Positions 17,151-25,408 of a stretch of DNA of 64,000 nt are shown here, piece by piece. The notes below the pieces were generated by a model. The model ran no database searches. It was given only the letters and a program-made list of their open reading frames with translations, and was not told the origin of the DNA. The position numbers were made by a program, and so were the translations under genes. Source of the stretch: Pseudochelatococcus lubricantis (GTDB taxonomy: Bacteria; Pseudomonadota; Alphaproteobacteria; Rhizobiales; Beijerinckiaceae); NCBI RefSeq assembly GCF_011762225.1, contig NZ_JAASQI010000006.1, positions 162,709 through 226,708 of the forward strand, read 5' to 3'. How positions within the stretch are numbered: the stretch's first letter is position 1; each line of letters starts with the position of its first letter.

Positions 17151-18317
17151 TTACAAGGGCGGGAGAAGCTTCCACTTCCCGTCCTCGATGCGGATCAGCA
17201 CGCGCGCCCGTTCGTCGACCCAGTTGAGATTGTCGGGCTTGAAATTGTAGATGCCCTGCGTGCCGACGAATTCCCGCGTGTTGAAGATGGCTTCGCGCAG
17301 CGCCTTTCGGAACTCCGGGGTGCGCGGCTGTGCGCCGGAAGCCTTCGCCCGCTTCGCCGCGTCGACGAAGGCGATCCATCCGTCGAAACCATAGGCGGAA
17401 AAGCCGTCTGACGGCGGCGCGCCGTTCACCTTCTCATAGGCCGCCCGGTAGGCCAGCGCCACGCTGCGGATCGGATTGGATTCCGGCAGCTGTTCCGCCA
17501 CCGTGACCGGCCCGGTGGGGCAGATGATCCCGTTCGCCGCGCTGCCGGCGATGCGGAGGAAATCCGTGCTGATCATGCCGTGGTTGCCATATACGGCGCC
17601 CTTGTAGGCCCTGTCCTTCAGGGCCAGCACCGGCAGCGCGCCGGACGTGCCGGTGCCGCCGATCATGACCGCGTCCGGGCGCGTGGATACGGCCCTCAGA
17701 ACCTGCGCCGTCACCGACGTATCCGCCCGGCCGTAGCGCTCGTCCGCGACCACCTTGATGTTCGCGGCTCCGGCCGCCTGGACGAGGGAGTTGTACATCA
17801 GATCGCCGAAGGCATCGCTGAAGCCGATGAAGGCGACGGTCTTGACGTTGCTGGCCTTCATGTGATCGACGATGCCCTGCACCAGCAGGGAGGTCGGCTG
17901 CGGCACCTGGGCGACCCAGGGGCCATCCTTCCCCGGAGCCACGGGCGAGATGGGCGAGATCGCGATCATCGGAACCTGCAACTCGACCGCGGTGACGGCC
18001 ATGGCGACCGTCTGCGGCGCGCCGGAGGTGCCGATCAGGAAATCGACCTGATCCTGTTCCACGAGCTTGCGTGCGTTGCGGGTGGAGATGGAAGGATCCG
18101 ACGTATCGTCGAGCTGGATGATGCGGATTTTCTCGCCGTCGATCTCGCCCTGATACTCAAGCCCCGCCTGCAGGCCTTTCGCATTCGGGATGCCGATGGA
18201 CGAAACCGGGCCGCTGAGGCCCGTGATAAAGCCGACGACGATCTCCGCCCGTGCGCCGCCGCAAACCAGCGGGACAAGCATCGCGGCGGACAAAAGAAGC
18301 TTCTGGTAACGTTTCAT
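17151..18317 (-). CDS. Orphan ABC solute-binding protein, branched-chain amino acid type
   Basis: 388 residues with a signal peptide (cleavage near residue 24, after GGARA) and the Peripla_BP_6 fold. It is a paralogue of the protein at 6413-7564: both have VGF(I/V)TGLSG near the mature N-terminus, QLDD(T/G)SDPS and a shared C-terminal layout. No permease or ATPase gene accompanies it, so it probably feeds the Liv-type transporter at 7607-11126 with a second ligand. AAGGGG precedes the ATG. Its place inside the aminobenzoyl-CoA operon suggests an aromatic acid such as anthranilate as ligand (inference). Confidence 0.9.
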   Translation of the reverse strand: MKRYQKLLLSAAMLVPLVCGGARAEIVVGFITGLSGPVSSIGIPNAKGLQAGLEYQGEIDGEKIRIIQLDDTSDPSISTRNARKLVEQDQVDFLIGTSGAPQTVAMAVTAVELQVPMIAISPISPVAPGKDGPWVAQVPQPTSLLVQGIVDHMKASNVKTVAFIGFSDAFGDLMYNSLVQAAGAANIKVVADERYGRADTSVTAQVLRAVSTRPDAVMIGGTGTSGALPVLALKDRAYKGAVYGNHGMISTDFLRIAGSAANGIICPTGPVTVAEQLPESNPIRSVALAYRAAYEKVNGAPPSDGFSAYGFDGWIAFVDAAKRAKASGAQPRTPEFRKALREAIFNTREFVGTQGIYNFKPDNLNWVDERARVLIRIEDGKWKLLPPL

Positions 18318-18405
18318 GACAGAGTTCCCCTTGTGTTTTCTTGCCCCGTCCGTTTCGGCGTTTCTTTTTTGTTGTTTTCGTGAAGACCGCTGTCGTTCCC
18401 GCCGA

Positions 18406-18804
18406 TCACTCGTCCGGAATGACGGCGACGGCCTGTATCTCGATCCGGGCGCGTTCCTCGACCAGCGCGACGACCTGCACGGCAGCCATGGCGGGGAAGT
18501 GCTTGCCGATGATCTCGCGGTAAGCCTGGCCGATGCCCTTGAGGTTGTCGTTGTACTCGGCCCTGTCGGTGAAGTACCACGTCATCGACGTGAGGTGCTG
18601 CGGCCCCGCGCCTGCTTCCGCGAGGATCGCGACGACGTTTGCGAGCGTCTGGCGCACCTGTCCGGTGAAGTCGTCGGTCTCGAACTGCTGTTGCGCGTTC
18701 CAGCCGATCTGCCCGCCTACGAAGACGGTGCGTCCGCGCGCTTCCACGCCGTTGGCGTAGCCAAGGGGCTTGGCCCAGCCGTCAGGTTGCAGGACCTTGT
18801 GCAT
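18406..18804 (-). CDS. RidA-family enamine/imine deaminase
   Basis: 132 residues, normal RidA size. Visible landmarks are YANGVEARGRTVFVGGQIGW, LANVVAILAEAGA and the C-terminal RARIEIQAVAVIP with the conserved Arg that binds carboxylates. RidA proteins hydrolyse enamines or imines to ketones and ammonia. The expected product of the 2-aminobenzoyl-CoA monooxygenase/reductase in this operon is a cyclic enamine, so the likely job is to release its amino group (inference). GGAGGT precedes the ATG at 18804; this start lies 23 bp inside the thioesterase gene. A longer frame to 18936 has a non-native N-terminus. Confidence 0.85.
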   Translation of the reverse strand: MHKVLQPDGWAKPLGYANGVEARGRTVFVGGQIGWNAQQQFETDDFTGQVRQTLANVVAILAEAGAGPQHLTSMTWYFTDRAEYNDNLKGIGQAYREIIGKHFPAMAAVQVVALVEERARIEIQAVAVIPDE

Positions 18805-19210
18805 CGTTGACCTCCAGATGGTGGGAAAGGGTGGTGCGGATATCGTCTGGCCATGCAATCGGCCGGTGATTCTTGAGCGACGTCGCGACGAGGCGCTGGC
18901 TCGCCGTCCAGACCGTATCGCCGCCGACGGCGACATGATGGGCGAAGTCGAGCGAGCTGCGGCCGATCCCGACCACGCGCAGGGTGAAGTCGAGCCGGTC
19001 GCCGTGGAAGGCAGGCTTCGCGAAGGTTACATCGAGCCGCACGGTCGGCACGCCGATGCGGCGCTCGTGGATGAGTGTCGTCCACGGTGCGCCGATGTCC
19101 GTGAAAAAGTCCTCGGTCACGCCGACGAGCATGTCGATGTAGGACGGAAAGTAGGCGATGCCCGCCGGGTCGCAGTTGCTGAAGCGCAGGGGGCGCGATG
19201 TCTCGAACAC
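18782..19210 (-). CDS. Acyl-CoA thioesterase, 4-hydroxybenzoyl-CoA thioesterase fold
   Basis: 142 residues, hot-dog fold. The N-terminal RFSNCDPAGIAYFPSYIDML contains the DPAG motif with the catalytic Asp of the Pseudomonas-type 4-hydroxybenzoyl-CoA thioesterases. It would release CoA from stalled aryl-CoA or ring-derived acyl-CoA esters, a common safety valve in aerobic CoA-dependent aromatic pathways. It overlaps the RidA gene by 23 bp and follows the acyl-CoA dehydrogenase gene by 16 bp. Confidence 0.87.
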   Translation of the reverse strand: MFETSRPLRFSNCDPAGIAYFPSYIDMLVGVTEDFFTDIGAPWTTLIHERRIGVPTVRLDVTFAKPAFHGDRLDFTLRVVGIGRSSLDFAHHVAVGGDTVWTASQRLVATSLKNHRPIAWPDDIRTTLSHHLEVNDAQGPAT

Positions 19211-19226
19211 ATCATACTCCTGTGAG

Positions 19227-20423
19227 TCAGGGCGCCTTGACCAGTTCGGGCTTGAGCAGCTCGCGAGCGATGATCAGCTTCTGCACCTCTGTCGCGCCCT
19301 CGTAGATGCGCAGGGCGCGGATTTCGCGATAGAGCTTCTCGACGGTCTCGCCGCTCGTCACGCCCCGCCCGCCGAAGAGCTGGACGGCGCGGTCGATGAC
19401 GGTCTGCGCCGTTTCGGTGGCCGTCATCTTGGCCATGGCGGCCTCGCGTGTGGTCGGCTTCTGCTCGACATCCCGCCGCCAGGCGGCACGGTATGTCAAC
19501 AGCGCGGCCGCGTCGATGCCCGTCGCCATATCGCCGAGCGCGGCCTGCGTAAGCTGCAGGTCTGCCAGTGTCGCGCCGAACATTTTTCGCGCTTTCACAT
19601 GCACCACCGATTCATCGAGTGCCCGGCGCGCGAAGCCGAGCGCGGCGCCGGCGACGGAGGCGCGGAAAATATCGAGCGTGCGCATGGCGATCTTGAAGCC
19701 CTCCCCCGGCGCGCCCAGCAGGCGCGTCGCGGGAATGCGGCAATTGTCGAAACGCAGCGTCGCCAGCGGGTGCGGCGCGATGACGTCGATCCTGTCCTTG
19801 ATGGAAAAGCCCGGATCATCCGGAAACACCACGAAGGCCGAGATGCCGCGGGTGCCCGGCTGCTCGCCGGTGCGGGCGAACAGCGTGTAGACGTCGGCGA
19901 TGCCGCCGTTGGAAATCCACGTCTTCTCGCCATCGATGATGTAATGGTCGCCGTCGCGCCGTGCCGCGCATTGCATGGCCGCGACGTCGGAGCCGGCCTC
20001 GGCCTCCGACAGGGCGAAGGCGGCAAGCCATTCGCCGGCGGTGACGCGCGGCAGCACCGCCTGTTTCAGCTCGTCCGGGGCGGCGAGGTTGATGGCGCCG
20101 GTGCCGAGCCCCTGCATGGCGAAGGCGAAATCGGCAAGACCGTCGTGCCAGGCAAGCGTCTCGCGGGCGAGGCAGATGGTGCGCGAATCGATGGCCGTCC
20201 TGCCCGAGTCGCCTGTCGCGGCGGCGAGCAGGCCGGCCTCGCCGAGCAGGCGCACCAGCGAGCGGCAGGCGGCATCCGTGTCGGCATGGTCGACGCCATG
20301 GAGCACACCCGAGGCGGCGAAGGCGTCGAGCTTTTCCGTGAAGGCGCGATGCGCCTCCGCGAAGAACGGCCACGCGAGATGCTCGCGCGTCGGGCCGGCG
20401 GGCGAGGGGCGGGGGGCCGTCAT
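19227..20423 (-). CDS. Acyl-CoA dehydrogenase
   Basis: 398 residues. Complete FAD acyl-CoA dehydrogenase: [16 protein letters not shown] and EKTWISNGG flavin/substrate loops, [15 protein letters not shown] in the third domain, and [17 protein letters not shown], which keeps the catalytic glutamate in the MCAD position. It oxidises an acyl-CoA to the 2-enoyl-CoA. Within this operon it may act on a ring-opened dicarboxyl-CoA or a cyclohexane-carboxyl-CoA intermediate. It lies 1 bp before the hydratase stop, so the two are tightly coupled. Confidence 0.93.
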   Translation of the reverse strand: MTAPRPSPAGPTREHLAWPFFAEAHRAFTEKLDAFAASGVLHGVDHADTDAACRSLVRLLGEAGLLAAATGDSGRTAIDSRTICLARETLAWHDGLADFAFAMQGLGTGAINLAAPDELKQAVLPRVTAGEWLAAFALSEAEAGSDVAAMQCAARRDGDHYIIDGEKTWISNGGIADVYTLFARTGEQPGTRGISAFVVFPDDPGFSIKDRIDVIAPHPLATLRFDNCRIPATRLLGAPGEGFKIAMRTLDIFRASVAGAALGFARRALDESVVHVKARKMFGATLADLQLTQAALGDMATGIDAAALLTYRAAWRRDVEQKPTTREAAMAKMTATETAQTVIDRAVQLFGGRGVTSGETVEKLYREIRALRIYEGATEVQKLIIARELLKPELVKAP

Positions 20424-20424
20424 G

Positions 20425-21282
20425 TCAGTTCCCCTCGAAGACGGGCTTCCGCTTGGCGGCGAAGGCCTCGAAGGCGCGGCGGAAATCCTGCGTCGCCATG
20501 CAGATGGCCTGCGCCTGCGCTTCCGCCTCGATCATCTCGTCGAGGCCCATGGCCCATTCCTGGTTGAGCTGGTTCTTGGTGATGCCGTGGGCGAACCACG
20601 GGCCGTCCGCGAGCTGGCGCGCCACGGTCCCCGCCGCGTCGAGCACCGCATCCGCCTCGTGGATCGCGTTATAGAAGCCCCACGCCAGTCCTTCCTCGGC
20701 GCTCATGGCGCGGCCGGTGAACAGCAGTTCCGCAGCCCGGCCCTGCCCGATGATGCGCGGCAGGATGCCGCAGGCCCCCATATCCGCCCCCGCGAGGCCG
20801 ACGCGGGTGAACAGGAAGGCCGTTTTCGCGGCGGGCGTGGCGTAGCGCAGATCGGAGGCCATGGCGAGGATCGCGCCCGCGCCGGCGCAGACCCCGTCCA
20901 CGGCCGCGATCACCGGCTGCGGGCACTTGCGGATCGCCTTGACGAGATCGCCCGTCATGCGCGTGAAGGCGATGAGGTCCGGCATCGCCATGTTGGTCAG
21001 CGGCTCGATGATCTCGAACACGTCGCCGCCCGAGGAAAAGTTGCCGCCCGCGCCGTTCAGCACCACGGTGCGGATGTCCGAGGCGTAAACGAGATCGCGG
21101 AACAGGTCGCGCATCTCGGCATAGCTGTCGAAGGTCAGCGGGTTCTTGCGGTCGGGACGGTTGAGGGTCAACGTCGCCACGCGGCCATCTTCGCTCACTT
21201 CCCAGAGGAAGTGGCGCGCCTGATAGTCCCTGAAGGGACGCAGATGCGAACGCATCGTTGTGAGAGTTACCGCGCTGCTCAT
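20425..21282 (-). CDS. Enoyl-CoA hydratase/isomerase family protein
   Basis: 285 residues, crotonase fold: [16 protein letters not shown] and [20 protein letters not shown] form the oxyanion hole, and [16 protein letters not shown] follows. The glutamate usual in the GGADMGA region of some family members is absent (AGADMGACG), so hydrolase, isomerase or ring-cleaving activity is possible as well as hydration. The ATG at 21282 overlaps the SDR stop (ATGA) and has GGGGAGG upstream. Related proteins occur in aerobic benzoyl-CoA and aminobenzoyl-CoA clusters. Confidence 0.88.
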   Translation of the reverse strand: MSSAVTLTTMRSHLRPFRDYQARHFLWEVSEDGRVATLTLNRPDRKNPLTFDSYAEMRDLFRDLVYASDIRTVVLNGAGGNFSSGGDVFEIIEPLTNMAMPDLIAFTRMTGDLVKAIRKCPQPVIAAVDGVCAGAGAILAMASDLRYATPAAKTAFLFTRVGLAGADMGACGILPRIIGQGRAAELLFTGRAMSAEEGLAWGFYNAIHEADAVLDAAGTVARQLADGPWFAHGITKNQLNQEWAMGLDEMIEAEAQAQAICMATQDFRRAFEAFAAKRKPVFEGN

Positions 21283-22085
21283 CCTGCCATGACCTCCCCG
21301 CCGGCCACCACGATGGCCTGTCCATTGATTGATGATGCACCCGGCCCCGCGAGCCAGCGCACGGCGTCCGCCACTTCTTGTGGTTGAACGAGACGCCCCT
21401 GTGGATTGGATCGGGTGAATTCGGCCAGCGCCTCGTCGCGCGAGCGGCCGGATTTCCCGGTGATGATGTCGACCGAGCGCGCCACCAGCGCCGTGTCGGT
21501 ATAGCCCGGGCACACCGCGTTGACGGTGATGCCGGTGCGCGCCAGTTCCAGCGCCAGCGCGCGCGTGAGGCCGACGACCCCGTGCTTCGCCGCCGTATAG
21601 GCGGACACGTAGGCGTAGCCGGTGAGGCCGGCGGTGGAGGCGACGTTGATGATGCGCGCGCCATCGCCATGCGTACCTTGGCCATGCTCGCGCAACTGCG
21701 GCAGCGCGGCTTGCGTCATCAGAAAGACGCTGGTGAGATTCGTGGTGACGGTCTGTTGCCAGAGGTCGCGCGTCGTCTTGTGGAAAGGCGCGCTCGGCGC
21801 CTCACCTGCGTTGTTGATCAGGATCGAGACCGTGCCGAACGCGGCGTTGGCCCGCGCGAGCCCCGACGAGATGGCGTCGGCGTCGGTGACGTCGAAGCCG
21901 TCCGCGACGAAGGCCTGGCCCGGCGGCAGGGTCGCCGCGACGGTGTCGAGCGGCTCCCGCCGCCGTCCGGCCAGCGTCACATTCGCGCCGTTACCCGCGA
22001 GGGCCAGCGCGATGGCCGCTCCGATGCCGCCGCCCGCGCCGGTGACGAGCGCGTGCCGGCCGGCGAGAGGTGCTGTTGTCGACAT
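21279..22085 (-). CDS. Short-chain dehydrogenase (3-hydroxyacyl-CoA dehydrogenase-like)
   Basis: 268 residues, classical SDR with all key parts: [13 protein letters not shown], Ser in NVASTAG and YTAAK. It follows the monooxygenase/reductase gene by 9 bp and overlaps the hydratase start, so it belongs to the core of the operon. A role in oxidising a ring hydroxyl or reducing a ring ketone after dearomatisation is likely; direction and substrate are not readable from sequence. Confidence 0.9.
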   Translation of the reverse strand: MSTTAPLAGRHALVTGAGGGIGAAIALALAGNGANVTLAGRRREPLDTVAATLPPGQAFVADGFDVTDADAISSGLARANAAFGTVSILINNAGEAPSAPFHKTTRDLWQQTVTTNLTSVFLMTQAALPQLREHGQGTHGDGARIINVASTAGLTGYAYVSAYTAAKHGVVGLTRALALELARTGITVNAVCPGYTDTALVARSVDIITGKSGRSRDEALAEFTRSNPQGRLVQPQEVADAVRWLAGPGASSINGQAIVVAGGEVMAG

Positions 22086-22094
22086 GGCCCGCTC

Positions 22095-24428
22095 CTACGA
22101 CGACGTGCCGGCGGCGCGGGCGAGGTTCGACTCATACTGGTACTTGGCGGAGCGGTACTGCTTCGGCCACGGGATGCCGGTGATGCCGATCTTCGCTGCC
22201 TCGTGCAGCGACCAGGCCGGATCGGCGAGGTGCGGGCGCGCCACGGCGCACAGGTCCGCACGGCCGGCCGCGATGATCGAGTTGGCGTGGTCCGCTTCCG
22301 AGATCGCCCCCACGGCGATGGTGGGGATGTGGATTTCGTTGCGGATCTTGTCCGAGAACGGCGTCTGGAACAGGCGGCCGTAGACCGGCTTCTCCTCCTT
22401 CCACACCTGCCCGGACGAGCAGTCGATGAGATCCGCGCCGGCCTCTTTGAACAGCCGTGCGAAAATCGCCGCGTCGTCCGGCGTGTTGCCGCCCTCGAAC
22501 CAGTCGTGGCAGGACAGGCGCACGGAGATCGGCCTGTCAGCCGGCCAGACGGCGCGCACGGCCGCGAATACTTCCAGCGGATAGCGGGCGCGGTTCTCGT
22601 GGCTGCCGCCGTATTCATCCTCGCGCCGGTTGGTGAGCGGCGACAGGAAGCTCGACAGCAGATAGCCGTGCGCGACGTGCAGCTCCAGCCAGTCGGCGCC
22701 GGTGGCGGCGGCAAGCTCGGCGGCGCGCACGAAATCCGCCTTCACGCGGTCCATGTCGGCGCGGTCCATGGCCTTCGGCACCTGGCTGTGCGGCAGGTAG
22801 GGCAGGGCGGAGGCGGAGAACAGCGGCCAGCCGCCTTCTTCCGTCGCGGGATCGCCGTCGAGCGGCTGGTCGATGCCGTCCCAGGCCCGTTTGGTCGCAC
22901 CCTTGCGGCCGGCGTGGCCGAGCTGGATGCCGACCTTGGCATTGCTGTAGCCGTGGACGAAGTCCACCAGCCGACGCCAGCCCGCGGCCTGTTCCTCATT
23001 CCACAGGCCGAGGCAGCCGGGGGTGATGCGCGCATCCGGCGACACGCAGGTCATCTCCGCGAAGACGAGCCCGGCGCCGCCCATGGCGCGCGCGCCCAGA
23101 TGCGTCAGGTGGAAGTCGTCGACGAGGCCGTTCGTCGCCGAATACATGGCCATGGGCGAGACGACGATGCGGTTCGCAAGCGTGACGCCGCGCACGGTAT
23201 AGGGCGTGAACATGGGCGGCAGCGCCCGCGCGTCGTCTGCCACGTTGAGCCCCGTCCGGCGCGCGAACCAGCGCTCGTAGCCTTCGAGCCACTGCCTGTC
23301 GCGCAGGCGCAGGTTCTCGTGGCTGATGCGCTGGGAGCGGGTGAGCATGGAATACATGAACTGCTCGGGCTCCAGTGTATCCGCATAGCGGCGGCCGACG
23401 ACCTCGAACCACTCCATGGCGTTGCGGGCTGCGTTCTGGATGCGCGCCACGTCGACGCGCCGCACTTCCTCATAGGCGTCCAGCACGGCGGGAATAGTCT
23501 CCTTGCCGTGGCCGAACTTCTCGAACTGGCGGGTGAGTTCGATGGCGTCGTCGATGGCGAGCTTGGTGCCGGAGCCGATGGCGAAATGGGCCGTGTGCGC
23601 CGCGTCGCCCATCAGCACGACGTGGGACTGGCCGTTGAAATGGCTCCATTTGCCGCAGATGAGGCGGTTGAAGTTGAGCCAGGCCGAGCCGCGCAGATGG
23701 CGGGCGTTGGTCATCAGCTTCGCGCCGTCGAGCACCTCCGCGAACAGTTTTTCGCAGAAATCGATCGAACCCTGCTGGTCGAGCTGCCCAAGGCCGTGCG
23801 CCTCATAGGCCTCCTCGGTGGTCTCGATGATGAAGGTCGAGGTTTTGTCGTCGAACTTGTAAATGTGCGCCTGGAACCAGCCGTGCTCGGTCTTGCGAAA
23901 GTCGAAGGTGAAGGCGTCGTAGAGCTTGTCGGTGCCGAGCCAGATGTAGCGGTTGGGCCGCACCACGAGATCGGGCTGGAACACGTCGGCGTAGTGGTTG
24001 CGGATCTTCGAGTTGACGCCGTCGGCGGCGATGATGAGATCGGCGTCGGGGAATTCGAGATCGCTCTCGACATCGGTCTCGAACACCAGTTCGACGCCCA
24101 GGTCCTCGCAGCGCTTCTGCAGGATATTGAGCAGGCGCTTGCGGCCGATGCCGACGAAGCCGTGGCCGGTGGTGCGCTGGCGGGTGCCCTTGAACAGCAC
24201 CTCGATGTCGTCCCAATGGTTGAAGGCGTCCTCGATGTCGCCGGCGCTTTCGGGGTCCCACGTCTTCATGGATTCCATGGTGGCGTCGGAGAAGACGACG
24301 CCCCAGCCGAACGTGTCGTACGGCCTGTTGCGTTCGACCACGGAGATGCGGTGTTCCGGATGGAGCTTCTTCATGAGAAGCCCGAAATAGAGCCCAGCCG
24401 GCCCTCCGCCGATACTGACAATGCGCAT
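22095..24428 (-). CDS. 2-aminobenzoyl-CoA monooxygenase/reductase-like flavin fusion
   Basis: 777 residues, two flavoenzymes in one chain. Residues 1 to about 395 are a group A FAD monooxygenase ([31 protein letters not shown]). Residues about 405-765 are an old-yellow-enzyme-type FMN reductase ([40 protein letters not shown]). This architecture is that of 2-aminobenzoyl-CoA monooxygenase/reductase of Azoarcus evansii (AbmA), which hydroxylates and dearomatises anthraniloyl-CoA, and of the related salicylyl-CoA 5-hydroxylases. Neighbouring beta-oxidation genes, RidA and auxin genes favour the aminobenzoyl-CoA substrate; salicylyl-CoA remains possible. GCAGGAGGACC precedes the ATG. First gene of an operon running to 14490. 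Confidence 0.88.
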   Translation of the reverse strand: MRIVSIGGGPAGLYFGLLMKKLHPEHRISVVERNRPYDTFGWGVVFSDATMESMKTWDPESAGDIEDAFNHWDDIEVLFKGTRQRTTGHGFVGIGRKRLLNILQKRCEDLGVELVFETDVESDLEFPDADLIIAADGVNSKIRNHYADVFQPDLVVRPNRYIWLGTDKLYDAFTFDFRKTEHGWFQAHIYKFDDKTSTFIIETTEEAYEAHGLGQLDQQGSIDFCEKLFAEVLDGAKLMTNARHLRGSAWLNFNRLICGKWSHFNGQSHVVLMGDAAHTAHFAIGSGTKLAIDDAIELTRQFEKFGHGKETIPAVLDAYEEVRRVDVARIQNAARNAMEWFEVVGRRYADTLEPEQFMYSMLTRSQRISHENLRLRDRQWLEGYERWFARRTGLNVADDARALPPMFTPYTVRGVTLANRIVVSPMAMYSATNGLVDDFHLTHLGARAMGGAGLVFAEMTCVSPDARITPGCLGLWNEEQAAGWRRLVDFVHGYSNAKVGIQLGHAGRKGATKRAWDGIDQPLDGDPATEEGGWPLFSASALPYLPHSQVPKAMDRADMDRVKADFVRAAELAAATGADWLELHVAHGYLLSSFLSPLTNRREDEYGGSHENRARYPLEVFAAVRAVWPADRPISVRLSCHDWFEGGNTPDDAAIFARLFKEAGADLIDCSSGQVWKEEKPVYGRLFQTPFSDKIRNEIHIPTIAVGAISEADHANSIIAAGRADLCAVARPHLADPAWSLHEAAKIGITGIPWPKQYRSAKYQYESNLARAAGTSS

Positions 24429-24469
24429 GGGAACGGTCCTCCTGCTTTGATGGTTCCCTGTCCGGAGCT

Positions 24470-24491
24470 ATTATTTTAATGTTAAAGTAAT
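24470..24491. promoter_or_regulatory. MarR-type operator in the divergent promoter region
   Basis: Near-perfect 22-bp inverted repeat: half-sites ATTATTTTAA and TTAAAGTAAT around TG (18 of 22 positions symmetric). It lies 42 bp before the monooxygenase/reductase start, in the region shared with the divergent MarR gene at 24617. Confidence 0.6.
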
Positions 24492-24590
24492 GGCCTGAAA
24501 CGCGCCGTGTCAAGCGCCAAATCCGTCCTCGGGAGCGGTCGACGTGCAGCTTTTCAACCTGCGGCAGAGGCGGACATTGTTTTTCCGGGA

Positions 24591-24611
24591 TAATTTAAGT
24601 ATGAAGTAAAG
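24591..24611. promoter_or_regulatory. Second, weaker MarR-type operator
   Basis: The minus strand reads TTTACTTCATA followed by CTTAAATTAT, matching the operator at 24470-24491 at about two thirds of positions. It is just before the MarR start codon, which fits autoregulation. Confidence 0.35.
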
Positions 24612-24616
24612 CGGAC

Positions 24617-25165
24617 ATGGAGAAACAGGATCGGGTTGTGGACGCCACGGAAGACAATGGCAGCGTATTGATCGATGCCGAGTTCAAGGTGCACGAGAAT
24701 CCGCATGCGCACCGGACGGAGCTGCGGCTGTGGCTGCGGCTGCTGACCTGCGCCAACATGATCGAGACGGAGATTCGCAAGCGCCTGCGCGAGCGGTTTG
24801 CCACCACGCTGCCGCGCTTCGACCTGATGGCGCAGCTTGAGCGCGCGCCGGACGGCATGCTGCTGGGCGAACTGTCGCGGCGGATGATGGTGTCGAACGG
24901 CAACCTGACCGGCCTCGTGGAGCGGCTTGTGCAGGAGCAGCTCGTCGAGCGACAGGTGAGTGAGACCGATCGCCGTGCGGCGATCGTGCGCCTCACTCCG
25001 CGTGGCCACGCCGTCTTCGCGACCATGGCCGCCGAACACAGCGAATGGATCGCGGAACTCGTCGGCGACCTCGACAGCAAGGAGCAGGACGCCCTCTGGC
25101 TGCAGCTCGGAGCGCTGAAGGCGTCGGTCCTGCGTGCCACCGCGCAGGTGGGCGGCAAGGACTGA
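24617..25165 (+). CDS. MarR-family regulator of the aminobenzoyl-CoA operon
   Basis: 182 residues; winged-helix core at about residues 60-140 with MLLGELSRRMMVSNGNLTGL (helices 3-4) and SETDRRAAIVRLTPRG (wing). The N-terminal 35 residues are an acidic extension (ENPHAHRTELRLWLRLLT). Divergent to the monooxygenase/reductase operon with two inverted repeats in between, so it is the probable local repressor. Aryl-CoA-responsive MarR proteins are known in aromatic CoA pathways; the effector here may be 2-aminobenzoyl-CoA (inference). Confidence 0.88.
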   Translation: MEKQDRVVDATEDNGSVLIDAEFKVHENPHAHRTELRLWLRLLTCANMIETEIRKRLRERFATTLPRFDLMAQLERAPDGMLLGELSRRMMVSNGNLTGLVERLVQEQLVERQVSETDRRAAIVRLTPRGHAVFATMAAEHSEWIAELVGDLDSKEQDALWLQLGALKASVLRATAQVGGKD

Positions 25166-25294
25166 TCAGCTGCCCGCCGGTTTCGTGCCGTCGACAGAAG
25201 GCGGCATCGGGATGGCGTTTTCTGCCTCATAAATATGCATCATCATATAATTGTAGGCGCTCCATTCACAGGTGCGGCACTGATATTACTCAAT

Positions 25295-25306
25295 TTTAAG
25301 CTGAAA
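25295..25306. promoter_or_regulatory. Operator-like palindrome TTTAAGCTGAAA
   Basis: Same core as the sites at 38216-38227 and 46937-46950. It lies about 30 bp before the -35 of the oxidoreductase promoter, a typical place for an AraC-type activator. Confidence 0.45.
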
Positions 25307-25327
25307 TCATATTTGTTAAAAACCCGA

Positions 25328-25357
25328 TTGACAGCCCTTCAATGTATATCATATGAT
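25328..25357 (+). promoter_or_regulatory. Strong sigma70-like promoter of the 2-oxoacid oxidoreductase operon
   Basis: TTGACA (25328-25333) and TATGAT (25352-25357) with an 18-bp spacer. The stretch ATCATATGAT is also a palindrome, and ATAAAATCAT follows. It lies about 50 bp before the ATG at 25409, in the most AT-rich stretch of the area. Confidence 0.55.
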
Positions 25358-25408
25358 TTTGCAGATTTATAAAATCATAAAGTCCGTTGACGGACGGGGG
25401 ACGAGGTT

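Noticed and set aside
15183-17411. Open plus-strand frame of 742 codons
   Set aside because: Antisense to the hydratase/dehydrogenase gene; Gly/Arg/Asp-rich and without recognisable motifs.
21378-24479. Open plus-strand frame of 1033 codons
   Set aside because: Antisense to the SDR and the monooxygenase/reductase fusion, both of which show full family motifs; its translation is low-complexity.
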